A DNA stretch of 39,942 nt from Nitrobacter winogradskyi (GTDB lineage Bacteria; Pseudomonadota; Alphaproteobacteria; Rhizobiales; Xanthobacteraceae): positions 1-39,942 of the forward strand of contig NZ_BJNF01000088.1 in NCBI RefSeq assembly GCF_006539545.1, in the 5' to 3' direction. Positions within the stretch are counted from its first letter, which is position 1; every line of letters begins with the position of its first letter. Shown one piece after another: positions 1-9,358 of the stretch. A model generated the notes under the pieces. That model saw nothing but the letters and a program-made list of their open reading frames with translations, was not told the origin of the DNA and searched no databases. Both the position numbers and the translations under genes were made by a program.

Positions 1-6
1 ATGATG

Positions 7-228
7 CTAGTCGTTGAGGTTTATCTCAAGGATTCCGGCCTCGGGTGATCGAAAACAATAGAAACGCAGCGCACTGCCATCTGAGGTCGATCGGAATACC
101 ACTTGGTCATCACCATTCCACTGGCTTAGCTCCGCAGCTAAATCATGGACCGTTAAAAGGTTCTCGATATCTGGTGCGTTCCTGACTGGGGGCACACCGC
201 CTGGGCGAACTTCATTATCGCGATTCAT
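7..228 (-). CDS. hypothetical protein, 73 aa
   Basis: Small soluble protein of unknown function; I do not recognise its family. I chose the ATG at 228 because a GGAG motif lies ten bases upstream. An in-frame TTG at 234 is only four bases from that motif and is a poorer start. The reading frame ends in a TAG at 7-9. The sequence is mixed in charge, has no signal peptide or membrane segment, and contains one cysteine. It points the same way as the next gene, about 45 bases upstream of its start, so the two may be co-transcribed. Small genes like this are common in bradyrhizobial genomes. Confidence 0.5.
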   Translation of the reverse strand: MNRDNEVRPGGVPPVRNAPDIENLLTVHDLAAELSQWNGDDQVVFRSTSDGSALRFYCFRSPEAGILEINLND

Positions 229-273
229 GATCAAACAACTCCGGTAAATTCTCAGCCGTTTAGGACCGTCCGG

Positions 274-558
274 TTAGCCGGACAAGCCATCGCCTAGCTC
301 GACTACAGCGTCTATTCGCAACGCTTCTTTCAGATCATCTGGATCAATATCGAACGACTCGATCGTTAAACGCGCTCTGCGCGAATCGGTCGCTCTGAAG
401 GACGTTGCTATCCGGCGGAACGCCAGGAACGACAAACCTTGGATTTCCTCCTCGTCGGTTACAACCTCGTAGGTACCGGGCGGAAACAGCCGATCGATGC
501 CTTCGATGCAGAAGCTATGTTTGAAAACGACGGAGTCTCTACGGGATCTGACGGTCAT
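274..558 (-). CDS. hypothetical protein, 94 aa
   Basis: Small soluble protein beginning MTVRSRRDSVVFKH. The open frame extends upstream to 867, but the ATG at 558 is preceded by a strong GGAGAG site with six-base spacing, so the 94-residue form is preferred. The phrase FPPGTYEVVTDEEEI followed by LSFLAFRR looks like a recurrent bradyrhizobial small-protein family (from memory, function unknown). The acidic C-terminal third may be helical. No membrane segment is seen. Confidence is good that it is a gene and nil on function. Confidence 0.62.
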   Translation of the reverse strand: MTVRSRRDSVVFKHSFCIEGIDRLFPPGTYEVVTDEEEIQGLSFLAFRRIATSFRATDSRRARLTIESFDIDPDDLKEALRIDAVVELGDGLSG

Positions 559-1273
559 AAAACGCTCTCCGGTCACGTTGGTGCTCGAAGCTCCGACGGA
601 GATAACCGCGCAGATCTCGATCACGACATTCGATCTAAAATTACCAACGCCAAATGACAGAGCCCAGAATGACGAGGCCAAAGAACAGAGGAATAACAAT
701 CGGCGGAACAAGCCAGTCCCGGACGCGGGATGGTGTCTGAAGCGACATAACAACCTCCCACCAACCTCCCACTCACCCATATTGTCGTGAACTGTGGGGT
801 TGACTTCTGTAAGACTAAATTTCTGGACGCTCTTTAGGAAAGTGGGGGTATGAGCGCGTGATCGCAATGGGAGTTGCGCGATAATAAGAAATTTCGTTCT
901 TGCAAACCGCTTGCGACGCGATCACAGGAAAGTCCTGCACGGCAATAGCCGCGACCGCGTTCGATGCCTGGCGTCGGGGCCGCAACTATGATGTTTGTGG
1001 GCGAACTTGCTCGGTTGGAACGCCGGCCAAGTTCGCCTAATTGCTGCGGCGCCATGTTCCCATTGCGCCGCCCTCCCTCGCTTTCTCCACCATACGCTCC
1101 CGCTGTCCGCGACAGGCCGGTTACTTGCCGCTCCAGCCGCCGAGCCACCCAATCAATCGGCGCGAGCACGGGGGGTGTCGCCGGTCAGCTTTGCAGACAC
1201 GCGGTGCATCTGGCGCGTTTCGGCGGAAATCGATAAGTATGGGCTATTCGCTGCAAATGAACGGCGGTGCTGG
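559..1273. other. non-coding or decayed stretch
   Basis: All six frames contain open stretches here, but none has a convincing ribosome site, codon pattern or recognisable protein. The longer frames overlap one another and look like chance frames of GC-rich DNA. I see no RNA gene or clear repeat. Confidence 0.4.
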
Positions 1274-1366
1274 ATGTGGGACTCGATACCAAAGTGGGTG
1301 CGCTACGGCGTCGGCGTGATCGTCACCATTTTTGTCGGGATCGCCATTTGGTACATGAGCCAATGA
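1274..1366 (+). CDS. possible 30-aa single-span membrane peptide
   Basis: A 30-residue frame starts MWDSIPKWVRYGVG and ends in WYMSQ. It has a short amphipathic, positively charged head and one hydrophobic span of about 18 residues, the layout of small inner-membrane peptides. The ribosome site is weak (a GGTGCTGG-like stretch right upstream). The open frame continues upstream to 995, but that part does not look coding. It could be the remnant of a larger gene. Confidence 0.35.
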   Translation: MWDSIPKWVRYGVGVIVTIFVGIAIWYMSQ

Positions 1367-1494
1367 ACGAAACGCCGAATTGGATTGCGTCCGGTAAGGA
1401 AGTTGAAGGTTCGACGAGCTGATCCCCGGTCGGTCGCGGTTGTTTTTGCTGGGCGTCATCACCACATACAATTGACCCACAAAAACAGGCAGCC

Positions 1495-1746
1495 GTGAAA
1501 CCTTTGAAAGATAAGCAGGAGGAAACCCAGCCTGAGGAACGTCGGCCTCGGAACACTCAACGCGCGGATATCATCCCGACCGCAGGTTTTGCAATGGTCG
1601 TGGACGGAAAGCTGAAGGCTAACTTTGCCGATGAGGAAGTCGCTAAGGCGGCTGGTGCTGAGCTACTGGTAAGATTTCCAATACTTCGCGTAGAAGTATA
1701 CAACGCCGAAACTAGAGTCCGCACCAAAGTCGATGCGATGCGTTAA
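1495..1746 (+). CDS. hypothetical protein, 83 aa
   Basis: Begins with GTG at 1495 and ends in TAA at 1746. The first 25 residues are charged and probably disordered. The rest (FAMVVDGKLKANFADEEVAKAAG, then LLVRFPILRVEVYNAETRVRT) reads like a compact alpha/beta fold and matches a small-protein type I associate with bradyrhizobial genomes; its function is unknown. The Shine-Dalgarno is weak (AGGCA). It stands alone between stretches without clear genes. Confidence 0.6.
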   Translation: MKPLKDKQEETQPEERRPRNTQRADIIPTAGFAMVVDGKLKANFADEEVAKAAGAELLVRFPILRVEVYNAETRVRTKVDAMR

Positions 1747-2031
1747 TCCAGCAAGTAGTCACGCTCATCCACTGGAGACCATACAATCCGGCTGGCGTTC
1801 GCAGGTGCGTTGTGGTCCGTGGTGTGATGTCCGCCATTCGAGCGGTCAGCCGTAACGCGCGTGATGGAGCAATTTCCTCAAAATCGATCGCGTGCTCTTC
1901 GAACCCGCCGACAGGAAGCAGACGGATCGCCATCCAGCGATTATGAAGTTCAAGGCGTTGCAACCATGTCAACGACAGGCAAGCCTTCAGTATCGTCTGC
2001 AAAGCAACGTTTGTTCCACGCCATAGTTGCA

Positions 2032-2255
2032 TCATCGGGAGGTCGAGAGTTCACACAACTCCAAAAATCCTTGCGGCCCAAGCCGGATATTCTTTTTTAT
2101 GCGTTCGACCGCGACTTCCACCTTGGCGCGCGCGGCGGCGTACTCGCCATTAATCGCAGCCTTGCGCTCCGTAGCTCGCGCCTCCGCTCGCCGCGATTCA
2201 ATTCGACTACGGCGGCAGCAACGCAATCGTGAGCCAGACGCTTTCGTTGCGTCAT
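2032..2255 (-). pseudogene. frameshifted small hypothetical gene
   Basis: Two minus-strand frames each carry half of a plausible helical protein. One starts MTQRKRLAHDCVAAAVVELN and loses sense after GERRRE. A second frame continues with ARATERKAAINGEYAAARAK and VEVAVERIKKNI and ends LELCELSTSR. The switch suggests one small indel near position 2190. The joined product would be about 75 residues, alanine- and arginine-rich and helical. I do not recognise the family. Confidence 0.35.
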
Positions 2256-2590
2256 CGTCGGCAGAAAGGATGTCAGCATCACTGCCCGTTGTTCTGTGCT
2301 GTTGCCAGCGCGAATTACGACTCCAGTTCAGGAATGTTGTATTCCGCGAACGCGCCTTCGATCGCACCGGCTGAGGATGCGGTGGTACTTGTAATAGTTC
2401 TCAACATTTAAGCATGCGGACTTTCCTCTTAATCCTTGGTGAAACGATCCGAAGAGCAGATGCTTCTCGATTAACTCGTAGCACCGTCGCCGTCCACGAC
2501 CTCACTTTGGTAAAGTTTATCTCTCCTTCGCATCAATCCCGAGAATGCCGAGGTTCTGGCCGCGCCTCCGAGGCGCCAGTAGAAAGAAAG
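2256..2590. other. intergenic, no feature seen
   Basis: No supported gene. The sequence just before 2591 has the AGAAAGAAAG purine run that probably serves the next gene. Confidence 0.35.
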
Positions 2591-2785
2591 ATGAGTGATA
2601 TGATGCTGTGGATCACTCTAGGCGCCGTTTATCTCGCCATCGGCGCGGTCATAGGGCTGGTTTTGGAAGATAGATATTCTCGCAGATCATCCGCAGGCCC
2701 ACCATCGCTTAAAGACTATGTGCGTTCCGCGTGTACCTACGCGTTTATCTGGCCGATATTGTTTTTCTACGGCAAACGGCGATGA
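2591..2785 (+). CDS. small membrane protein, 64 aa
   Basis: Starts MSDMMLWITLGAVYLAIG after a purine-rich AGAAAGAAAG ribosome site. An upstream in-frame start at 2414 would add 59 residues that do not look coding. One strong hydrophobic segment spans residues 4-25, followed by EDRYSRRS, a polar loop, and a weaker aromatic segment (YAFIWPILFFYG) before the basic KRR end. Likely an inner-membrane protein with two spans. Function unknown. Confidence 0.55.
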   Translation: MSDMMLWITLGAVYLAIGAVIGLVLEDRYSRRSSAGPPSLKDYVRSACTYAFIWPILFFYGKRR

Positions 2786-2914
2786 CCACGGTTTGCACCT
2801 AATGAGGGCGGCGCGCGCAAACCCTCTTGAAGACTTACGTCTTAGAGAAACGGACTCGCCGCCGTGTCAAAGTTTTATCCCGACGAGCGCGCAGCGCCGG
2901 AAGCGCTTCGCTAA

Positions 2915-3066
2915 TCAGAAAATGCCTCGGCGCTCGGCCGCCTTGATTGTAGCCGCGGCTCTCTCCGATTCGCGAGCGGTTACGTCCTCGATGGCCAATT
3001 CGAGAATCTCAGCATGTCCCGCCTAGCTCCGACCGCAACTCCCTCTCTATCTTCGCGCTCTGCGAA
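2915..3066 (-). pseudogene. decayed coding fragment
   Basis: Two adjacent minus-strand frames join into protein-like text: AKIERELRSELGG in one frame, then HAEILELAIEDVTARESE and RAAATIKAAERRGIF in the next, ending at the TGA at 2915-2917. The composition is that of a helical protein tail. No start can be assigned. Evidence is only the quality of the peptide, so this is tentative. Confidence 0.28.
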
Positions 3067-3269
3067 ACATTCGAGCGGCGTGCTGGATTTGCCAGTTGAG
3101 TGAGTATTGGCCGGCATGAAGCGCTTCGCTGCGTTCCGCGGCATGTTGCCTGCTGCCTGATGTCGGAACGCCGCGTAGGCGCTGCCGTGAGCCGTCATCA
3201 TCGCTCCAGTCACTCGGCACCCATCGATGACTGAGAGCAGCGCTCCTCCCGCCTAAAGTGGGGCGAGCG

Positions 3270-3524
3270 ATGTGCAAGAAATGCGAGGTCCTCCGTCTGG
3301 AGATAGACGCCACTCGCATGCTTTCGGGAGAGCTGACGGACCCAGCCAGCATCCTGCTCAACAAAGCCGACATCAAAGCCCCCGAAGAAAACCTGAACAG
3401 GGGTGATCGCAAAGCATCATGCTCTCCCCGAAGTAGGCTCGCGACGAACTGGAGTGCACCCGCGGATACTTGGGAGAACCGCGCGATCACTTCTGCGAGA
3501 CTTGCTGTGCAATGTTTGGTCTAA
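3270..3524 (+). CDS. possible small protein with MCKKC N-terminus
   Basis: A frame beginning MCKKCEVLRLEIDATRML has the cysteine-pair start and helical, charged body common in small rhizobial proteins. It stays convincing for about 50 residues (to EENLNRGD) and then becomes serine- and arginine-rich, so the real product may be truncated by an indel near 3400. A weak GGGGCGAG stretch precedes the ATG. It partly overlaps the next gene's frame. Function unknown. Confidence 0.33.
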   Translation: MCKKCEVLRLEIDATRMLSGELTDPASILLNKADIKAPEENLNRGDRKASCSPRSRLATNWSAPADTWENRAITSARLAVQCLV

Positions 3525-3817
3525 GGCACTCACAAAAAAGGAACGGACCTACATATCAAGTCGAGGGGCCCTATCCCCTAGGACCCCGCACGGCCCGCAC
3601 CTTTTGCCCCCAAGAGTCCCGCGGGACCGTGCGCCGCCCGTTGCAGAAAGCAGGAAGCCCCATAGACGCCCCACACAACGCCCAGATCATCTTCCGCGCC
3701 AATGAACTATGGGAAGAGGCCGGCAGTCGTGAAGGCGAAGAGTTCTATGCTCAGGCCGACGAGGAGCTGCGCGAGCAAGAACGATCCAATCCCGATGCGC
3801 ACGAATCTTCAGATTGA
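3470..3817 (+). CDS. DUF2934-type small protein
   Basis: The C-terminal half (IIFRANELWEEAGSREG, then EEFYAQADEELREQ) matches the DUF2934 pattern as I remember it: a helix with LWEEAG followed by an aromatic residue and an A-x-EEL helix. Function of the family is unknown. The frame opens at TTG 3470, but the first 55 residues are low in quality and a second TTG at 3641 may be the true start, giving about 58 residues, close to the length of the bare domain. No membrane segment. Confidence 0.5.
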   Translation: MGEPRDHFCETCCAMFGLRHSQKRNGPTYQVEGPYPLGPRTARTFCPQESRGTVRRPLQKAGSPIDAPHNAQIIFRANELWEEAGSREGEEFYAQADEELREQERSNPDAHESSD

Positions 3818-4356
3818 CCACGAGCCCACTTTTATCTCTGATACCTATCCTCGATAAATCTCACCGATTGCCGTTGCATGTTTTGCCGTACGCCATTGAG
3901 CCAATGGTAGCGGTGGTGGCACCGTCGGCAAAGCGAGCAAAGTCGTTGTCGGACATGTTTAGATAGCGGCCGTTCTTCGGGTGCCTCTTATTATGCGTCA
4001 CGCACCGCTTCGAGAGCACCGCTGAGATCGGATCCGTAGTTTTCTTCCATTGGATGTTGATTGTTCTTATCCCTATTCAGTTTTCAACGAGCCGCTATCA
4101 GTTTACGCGCTGTGTGGTTTACATCCGTTGGACGGAGCGGATAGCCTGGGAAGGCGGAATTGGCACATAAACAATTAAGCTGCCCCGCATTCGCAGAACG
4201 GCTCGTATTCGGTATGTCTCCGCCAACAATGGCGCAGATGAATTCTACCACATCGGTAAAATGCACACGCGCAATCGTCATTGTTTCAAACAGAGGCATA
4301 TATGTGACGTCTACCACGCCTCGAGCCGCGCAAGCTTCGCTATTCCACCCTAACGT
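3818..4356. other. intergenic, no confident gene
   Basis: A minus-strand frame between about 3860 and 4070 contains KRHPKNGRYLNMSDNDFARF and would be protein-like, but it has no usable start except the internal ATG, which gives only 31 residues. A 77-residue minus frame at 4084-4317 is not convincing. No RNA gene or repeat seen. Confidence 0.35.
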
Positions 4357-4569
4357 TCAGTTTGGGCTAATCAGGAAGTCTCTATACTTGCGGTCCCAGC
4401 CCTTCATATGCCTGAGCAATGCCTGGCGCCGCTGTTCGGGCATGCCGGGGCCGTGTTCTATGAAGTCCTGAACGGTCTTCTTGAACTCGTTTGCCCGCGA
4501 CTCCGAGCCCTGCGTCAGGTCGCCGTACTGCGCGACGATTTCCGTCACCCGAACTTCTATGTCATCCAT
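4357..4569 (-). CDS. hypothetical protein, 70 aa
   Basis: Begins MDDIEVRVTEIVAQYGDLTQ and ends FLISPN. The ATG at 4569 has an AGAGGA ribosome site eight bases upstream, which is good support. The product is soluble, helical and rich in charged residues (EFKKTVQDFIEHGPG, QALLRHMKGWDRKYRDF). No family recognised. It lies on the same strand as the next small gene and may share its transcript. Confidence 0.58.
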   Translation of the reverse strand: MDDIEVRVTEIVAQYGDLTQGSESRANEFKKTVQDFIEHGPGMPEQRRQALLRHMKGWDRKYRDFLISPN

Positions 4570-4661
4570 CTATATGGTCCTCTGAGGCCTATCTGATATG
4601 GTGACCGCGCGCCCACATAGCTAGCTCCGCCTGCTCCGAAAGTCCTTGAACGAAGCGTCGA

Positions 4662-4979
4662 TCAGGGGAGCTTGTCGAGCACGATCAGCTGCCGCTCCTC
4701 GCGCCTGCCGGACGCGCTTTCCAGGAATGCCTCCAGGGTATCCTTGACCTGCGGCACCTTCACGTCGGTGCTTTCGGGCCCGTCGCTGAAGCGCGCGAGT
4801 ATCTCCTGTGTCTGCTTCTCGGCATCGTCATCATCGCTCATCCTCATGCTCCCATCAGCCCTTCTGCCGAACCGTAAGAGGGCAGCCCTGATATTTTCGA
4901 AGCCGGCGCGCGGGCTGTCGTTGGTTTGAAATCCGCCGTCATCAGCGATGTTGCGTACCTCGATCGAAGACATCTCCAT
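4662..4979 (-). CDS. hypothetical protein, up to 105 aa
   Basis: Acidic soluble protein with a C-terminal helical part (EKQTQEILARFSDG, QVKDTLEAFLESA, ERQLIVLDKLP). The start is uncertain. The ATG at 4979 gives 105 residues. The ATG at 4841 gives 59 residues starting MSDDDDAEKQ and has a better GGGAG site seven bases upstream. The frame is open to 5048, but the extra part does not look coding. Not a recognised family. It is divergent from groES, whose control region starts about 150 bases away. Confidence 0.48.
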   Translation of the reverse strand: MEMSSIEVRNIADDGGFQTNDSPRAGFENIRAALLRFGRRADGSMRMSDDDDAEKQTQEILARFSDGPESTDVKVPQVKDTLEAFLESASGRREERQLIVLDKLP

Positions 4980-5125
4980 TGCCGATAAGGTGCAATGGCG
5001 CCCGGTTCGCAATGGCGATGTGATCTCCGTCCCCGCTGGCACATGCATGCGGTCGGCGCCGGAAGCCGGAAATATCGCGGTCGCAGATCTTGTGCGCTAG
5101 CGTTCCGGGCTTATGTCAGAAGCGG

Positions 5126-5152
5126 CTGGCACTCGTGCACTACGACTGCCAA
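5126..5152 (+). promoter_or_regulatory. degenerate CIRCE operator of groESL
   Basis: CTGGCACTC, nine bases, then GACTGCCAA. Compared with the classical CIRCE (TTAGCACTC-N9-GAGTGCTAA), seven of nine positions agree in each half and the nine-base spacer is exact. It lies 36 bases before the groES start, the usual position for binding of the HrcA repressor. A possible promoter (TTGTGC, 15 bases, TTATGT) just precedes it but is weak. Confidence 0.7.
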
Positions 5153-5188
5153 TTCCAGAAATAATCACAAACAGCAAAGTAGGATCGC

Positions 5189-5506
5189 ATGAACTTCCGT
5201 CCGCTTCACGATCGCGTCGTGGTCAAGCGTATCGACGCCGAAGACAAAACCGCTGGCGGCATCATCATTCCGGATACGGTCAAGGAAAAGCCCTATCAGG
5301 GCGAAATCACTGCCGTCGGGCCTGGTGGCCGTGACGAGGCAGGCAACCTGATCCCGATCGATCTCAAGGTCGGCGATCGCGTGCTGTTCGGCAAATGGTC
5401 CGGCACCGAGGTCAAGCTCAATGGTCAGGATCTCCTGATCATGAAGGAAAGCGACATTATGGGCGTTCTCACCGATCTGCCCGCCGCCAAGAAGAAAGTC
5501 GCGTAG
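5189..5506 (+). CDS. groES: co-chaperonin GroES (Hsp10)
   Basis: A 105-residue protein of typical GroES length. It begins [15 protein letters not shown], has the mobile loop region [18 protein letters not shown] that contacts GroEL (residues about 17-35), and the conserved [10 protein letters not shown] roof segment and [13 protein letters not shown] strand. Seven subunits cap the GroEL ring and close the folding chamber in the cytoplasm. The ATG is preceded by AGG with six-base spacing. It is the first gene of a two-gene operon, 135 bases ahead of groEL, under the CIRCE-like site. Rhizobia often keep several groESL copies; this is one of the HrcA type by its operator. Confidence 0.97.
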   Translation: MNFRPLHDRVVVKRIDAEDKTAGGIIIPDTVKEKPYQGEITAVGPGGRDEAGNLIPIDLKVGDRVLFGKWSGTEVKLNGQDLLIMKESDIMGVLTDLPAAKKKVA

Positions 5507-5530
5507 CGCGACCAGTTTTCCTAATCCTGA

Positions 5531-7282
<1,752 letters not shown>

Positions 7283-7315
7283 GTCCAGCCGTTCAGAGCG
7301 CAAAAGAAAGACAAA

Positions 7316-7337
7316 GGCCCGGCATCGCCGCCGGGCC
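7316..7337. terminator. GC-rich hairpin after groEL
   Basis: GGCCCGGC, six-base loop, GCCGGGCC: a perfect eight-base-pair stem 33 bases after the groEL stop. On the plus strand no T run follows. On the minus strand the stem is followed by TTTGTCTTTCTTTT, so it would work best for transcripts coming from the right. Confidence 0.6.
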
Positions 7338-7344
7338 TGCTGCG

Positions 7345-7790
7345 CTGACGCAGCCCTTCGTCGAGGTCGACGCGGTCGCTCATCGGCTTGACCTGCAGAT
7401 CGCGCGCATGGAAGTCGCGGTGCTCGCGAAGTCGCTTGATCTCACGACGGCGACGCGGTTCGTCACGCTGCTCGACGTCGCTGGCATCGACCGGCGGACG
7501 CGTGATCCGGAGGGGCGCTGTTCCGCGAGCGCGGCTTCGATGTGCAATTCCACATTCCAGTCTGGGACGGCGGCGAGACTCGCGTGCGTAAGTCGGACGC
7601 CATATACGCCGCCGCGTTCAACCGCCTCACGGAGAAGGCCGTCAACGTGCGGTCGGAGGCGCGCGATGCGTATCGGTCGTACCGCTCGACTTACGACATC
7701 GCCGCGCAGTATCAGCATGAGGTGTTGCCGCTGCGCAAGATCATCGCCGAAGAGAAAGAGATGCAGCCTCGCTTTTCGCAAATGCAAGAC
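7345..7790 (+). pseudogene. TolC-family outer-membrane efflux protein, remnant
   Basis: Two frames carry consecutive pieces of a TolC-type channel protein. The first reads TQPFVEVDAVAHRLDLQIAR and LAKSLDLTTATRFVTLLDVAGI. The second reads RERGFDVQFHIPVWDGGETRV, LTEKAVNVRSEARDAYRSY and YQHEVLPLRKIIAEE. The VxxPxxDGGxxR and NVRSEAR phrases are typical of the helical barrel repeats of RND or copper efflux outer-membrane proteins. The frame changes near 7520, both ends are missing, and the text breaks off after FSQMQ. It follows groEL directly, so it was probably brought next to it by rearrangement. Confidence 0.75.
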
Positions 7791-7856
7791 AATGGACCGC
7801 CGACGACCTGTGAAGTATTCACCGGCTTTCGCGGTGGCTCCAAGGATGCTGTCGCC

Positions 7857-8045
7857 ATGATGCCGGCACGTCCCCGACATCGGGCTCTCCGCCAGATTTT
7901 TGCATGGCCGGCGATCATTGCCGTCCTGAGTACCATCGGATTGCTGTCTGCGCTACTTGGCGATGGCATCTGGGACGGCGTGTCGTGGATTGTGCTTGCC
8001 GTTCCAGTCGCGCTGTATTACGGGTTCTTCCGAGGCGGAATGTAA
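7857..8045 (+). CDS. small membrane protein, 62 aa
   Basis: Starts MMPARPRHRALRQIFAWP with an AAGGA site ten bases upstream. A basic head is followed by two hydrophobic helices (AIIAVLSTIGLLSALLG and VSWIVLAVPVALYYGF) and a short FFRGGM tail. This is the pattern of a small inner-membrane protein that I remember as frequent next to efflux genes in this bacterial group; function unknown. The same open frame extends upstream into the TolC remnant, so an artificial fusion is possible in automatic annotation. Its position after that remnant suggests it is a survivor of an efflux operon. Confidence 0.6.
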   Translation: MMPARPRHRALRQIFAWPAIIAVLSTIGLLSALLGDGIWDGVSWIVLAVPVALYYGFFRGGM

Positions 8046-8641
8046 ACGTCGCGCCGAGGATACTCGGGGTTCCCCATCTTGGCACCGTTGCCGTTCGAAC
8101 TGGATGCGTTCGAGGGGTTCTGCGCGCACAAGCTATACAATTAGGCAGGCATCGAACCAGACGCGGTAGCCATTTGTCGCTGGCTTGGTGGTATTGGTCG
8201 ACGAACGGCGTCGGTGCGCTTGCGAGCCATCGCTGATGGCGATCCAATTTTGCGGGATCGTGCAGCATCATCGCTGCGACCTCTCTGAGAATTCATGTTT
8301 TGCTGCGCCGTAAAGGCTCGCATTACGGATAAGATCCCACGGATCTATCGCGAGTTAAGGCTGCAATCGAGAAAAAGCACCGAAGCTTCGTGTCAAGGCC
8401 AAGCTGCGGGAAGATCGTCGGCCGGCGGGCGACGGGCTTCCCACCACCCACAGACAACCGTTTTCGAACGGCCGATTGTCCAAACTCTCGTCCGCCCGGG
8501 ATCGCCGGCCTTGTCTGGCCGCAACGGTGCCGTCCTCGCCGCCCTCGCTCAGCTCATACCACTTTCCCCATCATGCAGACTGATTCCCAAATCGGAGCGA
8601 ATAACCCCATGCATACCGGCCGCTCAATCAGCGACACAATA
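8046..8641. other. intergenic, one weak minus-strand gene start
   Basis: On the minus strand an ATG at 8271 has a strong GAGAGG site eight bases upstream and reads MMLHDPAKLDRHQRWLAS and then YHQASDKWLPRLV, protein-like for about 40 residues before becoming arginine-rich. This may be a truncated small gene. The rest shows nothing I can support. Confidence 0.3.
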
Positions 8642-9358
8642 TCAATCTTCGATGACGGCCGATATCATTTTGAGAACGCGTTGGGAGTGCTTGATCTCGT
8701 CTGTTATCTGGTCTCTGTCTTCCGGCCGTGTGTCGAGAAGCACCGTCATCTCTTTTATATTCTCCTTTATCGAGACCTTCAGATCCCGCAGTTGATCCCA
8801 TCTGACTTTATCTTCTTTGGTCATCGGTCCTTTGATGCGGACCGAGCCGGTGTTCATATCGATGATGATATCATCGGGATGGGGAAGCGGAGGTGGAGCC
8901 TCAATGCCAAATTTCTTGCGCCGCGCGAGCTCCTCATCCCATTCGACCTTGTAGTTGATTGCGGTCCGCAACCATTCATCGTGCAGCTTCTTGTTGTCGC
9001 GCTCGACCGAGGTGAGCAATTCGGTGAACAGTCGCTGCGCACGTTGATTACCTTTGGCGGCATTGACGGCGAGCGAGCGTACCACGGCCTGGGCCATCGG
9101 GATGTCGACCTGACCGTTCGGATCGTTGATGCTGATCGAACGGTAGGCCTCCTCCAGGATGATGGTCTTCAGACGTTCGTCATTGAGAGCGGGGAGGGCG
9201 GCGTTCTTTTTGATCGACCCTTTGCGGCGACCAGACGGGTTGCCGGATTGTCCACGCCGGAAACGGGTCGAAAGCGGAGGCTTGGCGTAGCCGACCTCAT
9301 AGTGGGCCCGTTTCGAGGGCAGGTTCGCTCGGGCCGGCGGTTTGTCGGGCCCGCTCAT
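8642..9358 (-). CDS. DUF5681 domain protein
   Basis: A 238-residue protein starting MSGPDKPPARAN. The N-terminal part contains YEVGYAKPPLSTRFRRGQSG NPSGR, the DUF5681 signature (VGYGKPP, then TRFKKGQSGNPKGR as I remember it), a basic segment that looks suited to nucleic-acid binding. The rest is helical and charged. Its ATG overlaps the stop of the methylase gene as ATGA (9355-9358), so the two are translationally coupled. In mobile elements such proteins commonly accompany methylases and phage packaging genes; the function is not established. No terminase is visible here. Confidence 0.8.
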   Translation of the reverse strand: MSGPDKPPARANLPSKRAHYEVGYAKPPLSTRFRRGQSGNPSGRRKGSIKKNAALPALNDERLKTIILEEAYRSISINDPNGQVDIPMAQAVVRSLAVNAAKGNQRAQRLFTELLTSVERDNKKLHDEWLRTAINYKVEWDEELARRKKFGIEAPPPLPHPDDIIIDMNTGSVRIKGPMTKEDKVRWDQLRDLKVSIKENIKEMTVLLDTRPEDRDQITDEIKHSQRVLKMISAVIED

